A stretch of DNA of 20,962 nucleotides from CAZART01 sp964487555 (GCA_964487555.1 CAZART010000093.1:1-20962), one strand, 5' to 3'. Positions 8,116 through 16,037 are shown, counted from the stretch's first letter. The notes: generated from the sequence alone by a model not told the origin. Translations and numbers: made by a program.

Positions 8116-8212
8116 TCTGGTGGCTAAAGAGGTGTGCCGTACCCACGTCGAGGACGCTGATCTCCAGACGCCGGACACGCTCCTGACTGCTGTGTCCCGG
8201 GACGACCGCGGA

Positions 8213-8245
8213 AGGCCGCCGATGGGCCGCCGATGGGCCGCCGAT
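8213..8245. repeat. Three tandem copies of an 11-base unit
   Basis: GGGCCGCCGAT is repeated at 8224-8234 and 8235-8245, preceded by a copy with one mismatch at 8213-8223. The unit is not a multiple of three and lies in non-coding sequence. It is probably a slippage-prone microsatellite about 35 bases before the putative zwf promoter. Confidence 0.85.
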
Positions 8246-8279
8246 ACAGCCTCTCGAAAAGCACACGGCGAGTCAAAGA

Positions 8280-8307
8280 TTCACACATGGTAAGCCCGAT
8301 TTATAAT
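8280..8307 (+). promoter_or_regulatory. Sigma70-like promoter upstream of zwf
   Basis: TTCACA (8280-8285, five of six to TTGACA) and TATAAT (8302-8307, perfect) are separated by 16 bases in locally AT-rich sequence. Transcription would start around 8314-8316, leaving a leader of about 200 bases before zwf. Bacteroidota housekeeping promoters often use other elements (TAnnTTTG), and the sequence here, TATAATTTG, misses that spacing by one base. Confidence 0.45.
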
Positions 8308-8516
8308 TTGTGCGACCTTCTCCATCGAAATCCATCTACGTCGGTTCGAACGGGCCGATCACTGTACGGGACGAAGTGTGAATGGGGGCGAAGCTCCTTA
8401 CATTGCAGCCGGTCGGGGGCACCGCCTTATCCTGTTCTGGTATGAACGGTCTCGGCACCGCCGGACCTCATCGGCAGTGCCTCTGCATCAGGTGATCTCA
8501 TTCCGCACGACAGCAC

Positions 8517-10031
8517 ATGGCCGCAATCAAGATCGACTCCCACGTCTTCACCATCTTTGGCGCAACAGGCGACCTCACGAGCCGCAAGCTGGTGCCCGCC
8601 CTCTACCGTCTGCTGCAACGTGATGATGATCGCAAGCGCTGCCACATCCTCGGCGCCGCCCGTTCTCCTCTTACCGATGACGACTTCCGTCGCGACATCC
8701 GCACCGCACTCGCCGATGCGGGCTTCGACGAGGCGGAGCTCTCCAGGTGGTGCGACGCCAACGTGCACTATCATTCGCTCGGCCGGTCGGGCGACGATTA
8801 TGCCGGGCTGAAGGATCGCGTCACGGAGATTGAAGCCGCGAACGGCCTGCCCGGCAACCGCGTGAACTATCTGGCGCTGCCGCCGAAAGCCTTTCCGGGC
8901 ACGATCGAGGCGATAGGAGAAGCAGGACTGCACGAGGGGGAAGGCTGGCAGCGGCTCGTGATCGAGAAGCCGTTCGGGCGCGATCTGGAGTCGGCGCAGC
9001 AGCTCAACGACCTTGTCCACCGTTTTTTCGAGGAGTCGCAGATTTTTCGGATCGACCATTATCTCGGCAAGGAGACCGTTCAGAACCTGCTCGTTTTCCG
9101 CTTCGCAAATGCGCTGTTCGAGAGCGCCTGGCATCGGGGGCAGATCGAGAAGGTGGAGATCACGGTGCTCGAGAAGCTGGGTGTGGAGACGCGCGCGGGA
9201 TACTACGACGAGTCAGGGGCGCTGCGCGACATGATCCAGAATCACCTCACGCAGCTCCTCTCGCTCGTCGGAATGGAAGCGCCGACGCGGTTCACGGCCG
9301 ATTCCATCCGCCGGGAGAAGATCAAGCTGCTGGAGTCGGTGGCGGCGATCGATCTGAAGGACGTCCTTTTCGGGCAGTACACGGCGGGAGACGTCGATGG
9401 CGAACCGGTCCCCGGCTACCGCGACGAAGAGGGCGTGGCGAGTGGTTCGACGACGCCGACTTTCGTGCGGCTGCACCTTCACGTGGCGAACTGGCGGTGG
9501 GAGGGCGTCCCGTTCATCCTGCAGACGGGCAAGCGGATGCACGAGCAGAGCACGCGTATCGTCATCCACTTTCAGCGCGCGCCCGTGTCGATTTTCCAAC
9601 CGTTCGAGGAGACGTGCGACGTGCATGCGAACGTCCTCGTGATCACGTTGCAGCCCAACGAAGGCTTCGATCTGAGGTTCGAGGTCAAGCGCCCGCGAAT
9701 GCCGCTGCGGCTCGATTCGAAAACCCTGCACTTCCGCTATGGTGACGAGTTCGGCCGCCTACCGGATGCCTATGAAACGCTCCTGCTCGACGTTATCCAG
9801 GGGGATCAAACGCTCTTCGTGCACGCCGACGAGGTGCTCAACTCGTGGCGGCTCTATACGCCGCTCCTCGAGGCGGACATTCCCGTGCAGTCCTACGCTG
9901 CGGGGAGCGCCGGCCCCGCCCGTGCCGGCGATGGCCCTGCGGAGAAGAAGGAAGTCCTGGAACCGTCACGTGATGGAGAAGGGCCCGACGTATTCGATCA
10001 GCCAAATAACGTGCAAGGAGACGGACGATGA
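8517..10031 (+). CDS. zwf: Glucose-6-phosphate 1-dehydrogenase
   Basis: Cytosolic enzyme that oxidises glucose 6-phosphate to 6-phosphogluconolactone with reduction of NADP (or NAD), the entry step of the oxidative pentose phosphate pathway. The 504 residues match the family length. The N-terminal Rossmann motif is FGATGDLTSRKL (14-25). EKPFGRD begins at residue 150, and the active-site signature RIDHYLGKE spans 178-186 with the catalytic His region. The C-terminal domain shows the usual FILQTGKRM and ANVLVITLQPNEG blocks. The last ~45 residues, after SYAAGS, are a low-complexity Ala/Gly/Pro/Asp tail. The ATG at 8517 gives the expected N-terminus, though no clear Shine-Dalgarno precedes it. 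The stop overlaps the start of pgl (ATGA), so the two are translationally coupled. No gnd or edd gene is in the window, so the fate of 6-phosphogluconate is not shown. Confidence 0.97.
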   Translation: MAAIKIDSHVFTIFGATGDLTSRKLVPALYRLLQRDDDRKRCHILGAARSPLTDDDFRRDIRTALADAGFDEAELSRWCDANVHYHSLGRSGDDYAGLKDRVTEIEAANGLPGNRVNYLALPPKAFPGTIEAIGEAGLHEGEGWQRLVIEKPFGRDLESAQQLNDLVHRFFEESQIFRIDHYLGKETVQNLLVFRFANALFESAWHRGQIEKVEITVLEKLGVETRAGYYDESGALRDMIQNHLTQLLSLVGMEAPTRFTADSIRREKIKLLESVAAIDLKDVLFGQYTAGDVDGEPVPGYRDEEGVASGSTTPTFVRLHLHVANWRWEGVPFILQTGKRMHEQSTRIVIHFQRAPVSIFQPFEETCDVHANVLVITLQPNEGFDLRFEVKRPRMPLRLDSKTLHFRYGDEFGRLPDAYETLLLDVIQGDQTLFVHADEVLNSWRLYTPLLEADIPVQSYAAGSAGPARAGDGPAEKKEVLEPSRDGEGPDVFDQPNNVQGDGR

Positions 10032-10771
10032 CACGGAGCGATGAGGTACAGGTCTTCGCGTCGCTGTCGGAGCTCAGCCGGGCGGCGGCGGATCTCGTCA
10101 AAAAAGTCGCGGACGAATCCGTGGCTCGGCACGGCCGCTTCCATCTCGTCTTGTCGGGCGGATCGACACCGCGCCCCCTTTTCAAGCTGCTCGCCCGCGA
10201 CTACCGGCACGCAATCCCCTGGCGTACGACGCACGTCTTCTGGAGCGACGAGCGCTACGTTCCGCCCGATCATCACGATTCGAATTTCGCAACGGCGGAA
10301 TCGGATCTCATTCAACACGTCCCGATTCCCGCAATGCAAGTGCACCGGATCCCGACGGATTTTCGTTCGTCCGAGTCGGCCGCGATCGAGTACGACGTGA
10401 CGCTGAACAGCCTTTTTCCGAACGCCGAAGTCCCCCAGTTCGACCTCGCTCTGCTCGGCCTGGGCGCCGACGGCCACACCGCTTCTCTCTTTCCCGGCGC
10501 ATCATACGACGGCAATCGCTGGGTAGCTGCCGTCGTCGGCCCCTCCTATCGTCCGCCTCGCGAGCGCATCACCCTTACGCCCAGGGCGCTGAACGGCAGC
10601 CGCATCGCTGCCTTCCTCGTGTGCGGCCCTGAGAAACACCGCGCCGTGCAATCGCTACTCGGCTCCACGGCCACCGCACTCCCCGCCGCCGAAATCCGTC
10701 CTCGTGAGAGGTTGATCTGGCTCATCGATCGGCCGGCGCATGACGGCCATGACCACGCTGCCGGCCCCTAA
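10028..10771 (+). CDS. pgl: 6-phosphogluconolactonase (DevB/SOL type)
   Basis: Hydrolyses 6-phosphogluconolactone, the product of the preceding zwf, to 6-phosphogluconate. The 247 residues have the typical family size and motifs: LSGGSTPRPLF (about 42-52), FWSDERYVP (about 71-79) and the phosphate-binding LGLGADGHTASLFPG (143-157). An AGGAGA ribosome binding site lies 7 bases before the ATG, inside the end of zwf, and the two genes share ATGA at 10028-10031. This is the standard two-gene arrangement for the first two steps of the oxidative pentose phosphate pathway. It converges on the TPR gene with only 21 bases between stop codons. Confidence 0.96.
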   Translation: MTRSDEVQVFASLSELSRAAADLVKKVADESVARHGRFHLVLSGGSTPRPLFKLLARDYRHAIPWRTTHVFWSDERYVPPDHHDSNFATAESDLIQHVPIPAMQVHRIPTDFRSSESAAIEYDVTLNSLFPNAEVPQFDLALLGLGADGHTASLFPGASYDGNRWVAAVVGPSYRPPRERITLTPRALNGSRIAAFLVCGPEKHRAVQSLLGSTATALPAAEIRPRERLIWLIDRPAHDGHDHAAGP

Positions 10772-10792
10772 TGACCACCTGGCCCGCCATTG

Positions 10793-12376
10793 CTATTCCC
10801 CAGCCACACGCCTTGCCTCGGTGATGCGGGGACGGTCAACCGCGTCGACACCCTCGACGAGCGCAGCCGCCTCTCGGTAATAACCTAACGCCTTCTCACG
10901 ATCGCCGGCAAGCTCGGCGGCGCGGCCGGCACCTGATAGGCTGTTGAGGCGTTTTATCGAGACGTCGAGACTGGCCTCAAAAGCGGCCAATGCCTCGGCG
11001 GGGCGATCCATCTCCAGAAGCATCTCACCGAGAAGCTCCCGCGCCGGAAGAACGGCGCCAGGCGTCACCGGATGCTTGTCTACGGAATCCTCGATGTCGG
11101 CGGCAGCCTGCATGAGTTTTAGCGCCTCTTTCGAATTGTCTTTGGCAAAGGCGAGCCAGGCGGCGACGGCCTTGCGCTGCGCATCCGTATGCACCGCCCA
11201 GTACGCATCGCCTTCGAGGCGTTTGTAGAGCACGTCGAGCTGTTCCAGCGCCTCACGCGCACCGTCCGTGTCCCCCACGCGGGCCGCACCGACCCCGCGG
11301 GCGAACCACGTAATCGACTCCGCTGCCGGGAAATCCTCCCAGGCGAAAGAATCCGGATGCCGCACCGGAAGCGCCGCCGCGTCGGCCCAGTTGCGACGCT
11401 CGAGGGCCACCCGCGCCGGTGCCGCCGCCAGCGCGTAGGCGGATACCAGATGCGGCTGAATCGCACGGACAGCCTCGAGCTCCTCGATGGCGGCCACGGC
11501 ATCGGCGTCACGGCCTTGCTGCAGTCGAGCGTAGACGAGGTAATCGATGGCGTGCGCATAATGCATGGACGTGACGCCGCCGACGGGATGCTTCAACGCG
11601 GCATCTGCAGACCGCCGGTTCCAGCTCGCCACGTTGTCCCAATCGCCCACACGAACGAAGATGTGGCTCGGCATGTGCAGGGCGTGCGGCACCTCGGGCG
11701 CGAGCTTATCATAGGCGTGAGCGACCTCGAGGGCCCGCTCCGCAAGCACCGGATTATCGTACGCGTGTATGGTGTAATGGAAGAGACCCGGATGCTCAGG
11801 GTGTTCCGCGTGCAGCTTCTCAACCAGCATACCGGCCTCCTTCTGCGCGGCGAATGTCTTGTCGTTTTTCGGCGCCACGGCCAGGCGCGCGAGAGCCGCA
11901 AAGGCGCCGGCGTCTTCATCATCCGGATGGGCGGCATACACCGCGCGCTGCATTTCCTCCCACGCGGCAAGCCGCTCGCCGAAGTCGCCCTCCATCTCGA
12001 AGAACGCGGCGATGGCCTCGATGTAGGCACGCTCGCGTGCATTGGAAGGCTCCAACGCTCGTGCCTTCGAGACGGCTTCGCGCCCTCTTTTCAGCTCATC
12101 CTTCGTCGGAGGCGCCCAGAGCGGATGAAGCTGTGTCATCGCGATGCCCCATTGTGCCATGGCGCACTGGGGGTCCGCCTCTGCGGCCGCATCAAAAGCC
12201 TCCGCCGACTGCTCATACATCATGTGGTGGAGAAGCGCGACGCCGTTGGTGAGATCTGCGTGTGCGTCCGCCTCACAGGTTGTCTCAAGTTCGACGACGC
12301 CGTGTTCGTGCTGGGCGAACAGCGTCGTTGCCGTTACGAATGCCGTCGCTGCGACGGCGAAGAGTTGTCGCATCAT
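10793..12376 (-). CDS. Secreted tetratricopeptide-repeat protein of unknown role
   Basis: A 527-residue exported protein rich in helical TPR-like repeats. The start at 12374-12376 is chosen because GGGTGG lies just upstream and a signal peptide follows (MMRQLFAVAATAFVTATTLF, cleavage after FAQ); a second ATG at 12373 is equally possible. The frame is open to 12436 but the extra residues are not signal-like. Mature residues start HEHGVVELETTCEADAHADL, then 'GVALLHHMMYEQSAEAFDAA' and 'DPQCAMAQWGIAMTQLHPLW', a conserved opening that I associate with a family of Bacteroidota TPR proteins often annotated only as 'TPR repeat protein'. Ala-rich helical pairs continue to the end. The His-rich N-terminus and its divergent position next to a His/Met-rich outer-membrane protein hint at a metal link, but no function can be assigned. 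It is probably periplasmic; no lipobox is seen. Confidence 0.88.
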   Translation of the reverse strand: MMRQLFAVAATAFVTATTLFAQHEHGVVELETTCEADAHADLTNGVALLHHMMYEQSAEAFDAAAEADPQCAMAQWGIAMTQLHPLWAPPTKDELKRGREAVSKARALEPSNARERAYIEAIAAFFEMEGDFGERLAAWEEMQRAVYAAHPDDEDAGAFAALARLAVAPKNDKTFAAQKEAGMLVEKLHAEHPEHPGLFHYTIHAYDNPVLAERALEVAHAYDKLAPEVPHALHMPSHIFVRVGDWDNVASWNRRSADAALKHPVGGVTSMHYAHAIDYLVYARLQQGRDADAVAAIEELEAVRAIQPHLVSAYALAAAPARVALERRNWADAAALPVRHPDSFAWEDFPAAESITWFARGVGAARVGDTDGAREALEQLDVLYKRLEGDAYWAVHTDAQRKAVAAWLAFAKDNSKEALKLMQAAADIEDSVDKHPVTPGAVLPARELLGEMLLEMDRPAEALAAFEASLDVSIKRLNSLSGAGRAAELAGDREKALGYYREAAALVEGVDAVDRPRITEARRVAGE

Positions 12377-12610
12377 GGTTCCACCCTGGGGGATAAATGA
12401 GGTAATATTCGAACCGTTGCAAAACGATGCCAGCATTCACAAAACGAGTGCATTTGCACACTTCTGCACGCAGTGTCGTATGCAAACACGGTCGGTGGAC
12501 TCCGCCTGAGTAATGTAACCGCAGACCGACAGCCCATCAACCTGCTTAAGAACACCTGCCGTTTCGACGATACGCAGATCATCGAATATTCATACAGATC
12601 CAAAGATGTT
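12377..12610. promoter_or_regulatory. Divergent promoter region between the TPR gene and the outer-membrane protein operon
   Basis: About 230 bases, less GC-rich than the surrounding genes, must carry promoters for both directions. A palindromic stretch GTGCATTTGCAC (12449-12460) could be an operator, and on the minus strand TTGCAA lies upstream of AT-rich sequence before the TPR start. None of the promoter elements is clear enough to place exactly. Confidence 0.3.
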
Positions 12611-13699
12611 GTGAGAGACGGACTTACATCGGTACGTCGAGAGGTTATCGCGGCAGGGGCGCTTGCGTTCGTGCTCGCGTGTTCAATTCTCCCCGCTTAC
12701 TCCCAGGAACGCTCGGACGACCTCACATCGCTAAGCCTGGAAGAGCTTATGGATCTAGAGATCGTTCCTATCGGGATTCTTGAGAGCCACATCCATCTCG
12801 ACGGCCAGTGGATGGTCGGCTACCAGTTCATGAAGATGAACATGACGGCCGCCGAGGAGGCCGTCAACACCCACACAGGTGCGCACGACGCCCAAACAAG
12901 CGCCCACGATTCCGACGCCGGTTCGCACGACGCGCACATGCGCGCGGAAACGATGTGGATGGATATGCACATGGTGATGTTGATGTACGGGCTAACGGAT
13001 GATCTGACGCTCATGGCCATGATTCCGTATCAGCAATCCTCGATGGAGATGGTGGGCATGAATGGAATGCGCATGTCGTCTGCCTCCGAGGGACTCGGCG
13101 ATATCCTCCTGATGGGCCACTACGCTCTCGTCCGGCGTTTGAACAATTACGTGATCGGTGGGGCGGGAATCACCATTCCAAGCGGTTCGATCGAGGCTTC
13201 CCAAGAGCTGGAGTCGGATTCACGGAGACTGGGATATGGCATGCAGCTCGGCGCCGGCGTACCGGAGCTTGTCGTCGACCTGAGTGTGGTCCATCGATCC
13301 GACGCCATAAACGCCGGCGCGCACGCCGAAGGGCAGTGGAGTCTCGGCCGAAACAGGTTCGACTATCGTATTGGAGATCGCTACCACACCGGCGCATGGC
13401 TCACGGTTAAGGCCTCGAGTTGGTTCGCGCCTTCCCTCCACCTCCATCTCGACCATCAGCGGACCATAACAGGCTCGGATTCGGAGATCGCCGCGAGTAT
13501 GTCGCCGTCAAATGATCCTACGAACTACGGCGGCACGCATGTCGGGCTCTCTCCGGGAATAACCGTGTACGCTCCGGACGGCACGCTGAAAGGCCAGCGC
13601 CTCACGGTCCGGTTTGATTTCCCCATCCTCGAGCGGCACTCCGGCAATTTCCTCAAGAACGGCTGGTCCCTACTGACCGGCTGGCAGTGGACCTTCTAG
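12611..13699 (+). CDS. His/Met-rich putative outer-membrane beta-barrel protein
   Basis: A protein of about 362 residues if started at the GTG 12611, which places a signal peptide (REVIAAGALAFVLACSILPA, cleavage near AYSQ, residues 29-32) at the N-terminus. The frame is open to 12473, but that longer N-terminus buries the signal. After cleavage comes DDLTSLSLEELMDLEI (37-51), a segment I know from the start of many TonB-dependent receptors and related proteins. Residues 86-126 are a His/Asp/Met-rich loop (H88, H92, H99, H106, H109, then MWMDMHMVMLM), with His-Asp pairs exactly seven apart. The rest consists of alternating strands (GVPELVVDLSVVH, GAWLTVKASSWF, LRLTVRFDFPILE-like) ending in an aromatic residue (GWQWTF), as expected for a barrel inserted by the BAM machinery. 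It resembles the 'transporter/MetA-pathway' group of putative barrels seen near copper genes. It is followed after 9 bases by the YfiR gene. The start and the metal role are inferred. Confidence 0.8.
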   Translation: MRDGLTSVRREVIAAGALAFVLACSILPAYSQERSDDLTSLSLEELMDLEIVPIGILESHIHLDGQWMVGYQFMKMNMTAAEEAVNTHTGAHDAQTSAHDSDAGSHDAHMRAETMWMDMHMVMLMYGLTDDLTLMAMIPYQQSSMEMVGMNGMRMSSASEGLGDILLMGHYALVRRLNNYVIGGAGITIPSGSIEASQELESDSRRLGYGMQLGAGVPELVVDLSVVHRSDAINAGAHAEGQWSLGRNRFDYRIGDRYHTGAWLTVKASSWFAPSLHLHLDHQRTITGSDSEIAASMSPSNDPTNYGGTHVGLSPGITVYAPDGTLKGQRLTVRFDFPILERHSGNFLKNGWSLLTGWQWTF

Positions 13700-13708
13700 A
13701 GGTTCTCG

Positions 13709-14281
13709 ATGAGCATTCGATCCCACATACATCGTTTCCGATTGGCCGCGACGATCGCTTTGGCCTGCCTGTGCTGCCTGCCGACGGCAGCGGCACCACA
13801 GGTTAAAACGACGAAACAGGCTAAAGACTCCGAGCGCGAGTATCGCATCAAGTCCGCTTTTCTCTACCACTTTCTTCACTACGGCGAGTGGACGCGGGAT
13901 GCCGCGCCTGACAATGACGAGCTCGTCGTTTGCGTCGCCGGTAACGTGCCCTACGCGGCAGCTCTACAAACCCTCGGCGAGAAGCGGCTCGAGGGTCGGC
14001 CGGTCATCGTTCAGCACGTGGACGAGACCGTGAATTCACGGGAATGCCGGATTGCGTTCTTCGGTGCCTCATCCGGTCCCGTCGCCGAGGAAACGCTTCA
14101 TCGACTCCGAAAGGAGGGCGTGTTGACGGTGGGCGAAACGGCGGCATTCACGGAGCTCGGGGGGATGATCAGGTTGTACCAGCACCGCAATCGAATTCGC
14201 TTCGAGATCAAGCTCGAGGCCGTGCGCTCGGCGGGTATCCACATTAGCTCGCGCGTGCTCCAGCTTGCTACGATCGTCTAA
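13709..14281 (+). CDS. YfiR-family periplasmic protein (DUF4154)
   Basis: A 190-residue exported protein. The signal peptide is MSIRSHIHRFRLAATIALAC with cleavage near residues 28-30. The mature part starts with EYRIKSAFLYHFLHYGEW (44-61), the conserved YfiR opening, and ends with the family block 'GMIRLYQHRNRIRFEIKLEA' and 'AGIHISSRVLQLATIV'. C75 and C113 are spaced like the disulfide-forming pair described for Pseudomonas YfiR. In that organism YfiR is a periplasmic inhibitor of the membrane diguanylate cyclase YfiN. In Bacteroidota and relatives it commonly sits between an outer-membrane receptor gene and a CHASE8 sensor kinase, exactly as here. AGAGG lies 6 bases before the ATG. It probably represses or modulates the kinase encoded 12 bases downstream. 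Family call is firm; role is inferred from family and context. Confidence 0.9.
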   Translation: MSIRSHIHRFRLAATIALACLCCLPTAAAPQVKTTKQAKDSEREYRIKSAFLYHFLHYGEWTRDAAPDNDELVVCVAGNVPYAAALQTLGEKRLEGRPVIVQHVDETVNSRECRIAFFGASSGPVAEETLHRLRKEGVLTVGETAAFTELGGMIRLYQHRNRIRFEIKLEAVRSAGIHISSRVLQLATIV

Positions 14282-14293
14282 AGGAGGGCCGCC

Positions 14294-15922
14294 GTGAATC
14301 TGTCTCGCATACACGCCCTTCCCGTTCGACATAAGCTGACGCTGACGGTCATGCTTTCGTGCACAATCGCCCTGCTGCTGACGTGCACCGCGCTCGCCGT
14401 CTATGAGCTCGTCACATCGCGGACCGATACCCAAAAGGAATACGATACCATGGCCGCGGTCCTGGCAGAGAACGTGGCGGCGACCCTCGCTTTCCGAGAT
14501 CCCGACGCGGCCGCCTCGACGCTTTCCACGCTGCGCGCCGTGCCGGAGATTCAGGCGGCGGCGGTCTTCGATTCCGACGGATCACTGTTCGCCGTATTCC
14601 ATGCCGAACGGCCCGTAAGCGATGCGTCGAGCGGCGAGCCGGCCGAGGCGGCGCCTTCGGTGACCGAGGCCCCCATCGGTGGCCGGTCCATGACAAACCC
14701 GGGAACGAGGGAGCCGCCCACGACAAAGCCGGCCGCCGGTGACCCGTCCACGGACGTGGCCGCCAGTGACCGGTCCACGGACGTGGCCGCCGACGAGCTT
14801 CGGCGCGGAGAAAGTCCCTCCTGGATGCAGGACGAGTCGTGGTGGAGCAACCGCGTCGCCGTTCAACAGCCCATCATGCTTTCCGATGCACGGCTCGGCA
14901 CCATCCACATCCACGGCATGAGGCCGGGCCTTGGAACACGGCTTTTTCCGTACGGAACGGCGGCAACCGTCATCCTCCTGATGGCTGCCGCCGTTGCCTA
15001 TGTGCTCAGTCGACGCCTCCAACGTGAAGTAAGCGTTCCTATCCAGCTTCTCTCGGCCGCCGCTGAGAGAGTGTCGCATGACAACGACTATACCGTCCGC
15101 GCACCTGTCGTTAACGACGATGAGATCGGCCGACTTACCCGTACGTTCAATGAAATGCTGGGCCGCATCCAGCGGCACGATCGCGAGCTGCGGCTGGCAA
15201 AAGACGCCGCCGAAGAGATGGCGCGTCTGAAGAGCGCCTTCCTTGCAAATATGAGTCACGAAATCAGAACGCCGCTCACGGGCATTCTCGGTTTCACCCA
15301 GATGCTCGCTGATGAAGTAAGCGGTCACCAGCAGGATTGGGTGGATTGCGTTCAACAGAGCGCTCGCCGTCTTCTCGACACGCTGAATTCCGTACTGGAC
15401 CTTGCGCGCATCGAGTCCGGCAGCCTGGACATCGAATTTGTACAGGTGGACGTAGTGGACGAGGTGAACCACGTCGCCCAATTCTTCGCCCCGTTGGCCG
15501 GCGAAAAGGGATTGACGATTGAGGTGCGACAGCGAACCGGGACGACGCATGTAGAGACGGACCCCAACTGGCTTACTCGCATTCTACAGAATCTCGTTCG
15601 AAACGCCATCAAGTTCACCGACACAGGATCGGTGACGATTTCGGTCGACGGTACCGCCGAAGCACTCGTCCTCGAGATAGCCGACACCGGCATCGGCATA
15701 TCGACGGAGTTTATCCCTCACCTCTTCGACGAATTCAAGCAAGAATCCGCCGGGCTGACCCGCAGCCACGAAGGCACCGGACTCGGACTGGCTATAACCC
15801 ACAAGCTCGTGGATCGGATGGGCGGATCCATCGAGGTGCAGAGCGAAAAGGACGTCGGCAGCACATTCACGGTGAAGATCCCGCGCCGCCCCGCTGAAGC
15901 GTTCGCATCGACGGGAACGTGA
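14294..15922 (+). CDS. Membrane sensor histidine kinase with CHASE8-like sensor
   Basis: A 542-residue sensor kinase starting at GTG 14294 with a strong AGGAGG 7 bases upstream. Transmembrane segment 1 is about residues 14-37. The periplasmic part begins with a CHASE8-like pattern (AAVLAENVAATLAFRDPDAA, 55-74; AAVFDSDGSLFAVF, 89-102). A Pro/Ser/Thr/Asp-rich insert (~108-172) contains a tandem duplication (STDVAA at 152-157 and 161-166). Transmembrane segment 2 is about 220-238, then HAMP (~240-293), and HisKA with the phosphoacceptor H322 in NMSHEIRTPLTG. The ATPase domain has N437 (NLVRNAIKF), DTGIGIS (464-470) and GTGLGL (494-499). There is no receiver or output domain, and no response regulator gene in the window. 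It closes the three-gene operon with the outer-membrane protein and YfiR gene, so the likely input is YfiR in the periplasm and the output phosphotransfer to an unlinked regulator. Confidence 0.94.
   Translation: MNLSRIHALPVRHKLTLTVMLSCTIALLLTCTALAVYELVTSRTDTQKEYDTMAAVLAENVAATLAFRDPDAAASTLSTLRAVPEIQAAAVFDSDGSLFAVFHAERPVSDASSGEPAEAAPSVTEAPIGGRSMTNPGTREPPTTKPAAGDPSTDVAASDRSTDVAADELRRGESPSWMQDESWWSNRVAVQQPIMLSDARLGTIHIHGMRPGLGTRLFPYGTAATVILLMAAAVAYVLSRRLQREVSVPIQLLSAAAERVSHDNDYTVRAPVVNDDEIGRLTRTFNEMLGRIQRHDRELRLAKDAAEEMARLKSAFLANMSHEIRTPLTGILGFTQMLADEVSGHQQDWVDCVQQSARRLLDTLNSVLDLARIESGSLDIEFVQVDVVDEVNHVAQFFAPLAGEKGLTIEVRQRTGTTHVETDPNWLTRILQNLVRNAIKFTDTGSVTISVDGTAEALVLEIADTGIGISTEFIPHLFDEFKQESAGLTRSHEGTGLGLAITHKLVDRMGGSIEVQSEKDVGSTFTVKIPRRPAEAFASTGT
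14732..14785 (+). repeat. 27-base in-frame tandem duplication within the kinase gene
   Basis: Two 27-base units (14732-14758 and 14759-14785), each starting GCCGCC and ending with CCACGGACGTG, differ at only two positions, and a partial third unit follows. They encode two 9-residue repeats in the periplasmic insert of the histidine kinase. Because 27 is a multiple of three, copy-number change would lengthen or shorten the linker without breaking the frame. Confidence 0.9.
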
Positions 15923-15929
15923 GGATTGG

Positions 15930-16037
15930 GAGATCGAGGATCGGGAGATCGCAGATCGAGGATCGGGAGATCGCAGGTCGGGGATCGGGAGATCGGGAGA
16001 TCGAGGATCGCGTGCGCTGATTTACGAATTTCTCGAT
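15930..16037. repeat. GATC-rich tandem repeat at the convergent 3' ends (left side of gap)
   Basis: Two 22-base units (15945-15966 and 15967-15988), both starting GAGATCGCAG and ending GGATCGG, are flanked by partial units of 15 bases (15930-15944) and 8 bases (15989-15996). GATC occurs about a dozen times in 110 bases. The array begins eight bases after the histidine kinase stop and continues towards the end of nadE. It has the look of an intergenic repeat family. Its last 55 bases recur exactly after the run of N. Confidence 0.85.

Larger units (their letters stand above)
7493..8516. other. Divergent 1-kb spacer between typA and zwf
   Basis: No long gene is supported here. The small frames open on the plus strand (for example 7805-8017 and 8021-8293) overlap each other and show no family features. 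The spacer holds a bounded array of GTAATAC/GTATTAC motifs (7869-8115), a possible 15-codon reading frame with a strong ribosome binding site (7849-7896), an 11-base tandem repeat (8213-8245) and a sigma70-like promoter (8280-8307), each listed separately. Confidence 0.7.

Noticed and set aside
11189..12400. 403-codon plus-strand frame antisense to the TPR gene
   Set aside because: No family features; the opposite strand encodes a signal peptide and TPR-like repeats.
12668..12685. Lipoprotein lipobox (VLAC) in the outer-membrane protein signal region
   Set aside because: Leu at -2 does not fit the lipobox well and a normal signal peptidase I site (AYSQ) follows; barrel-like strands argue against a lipoprotein.
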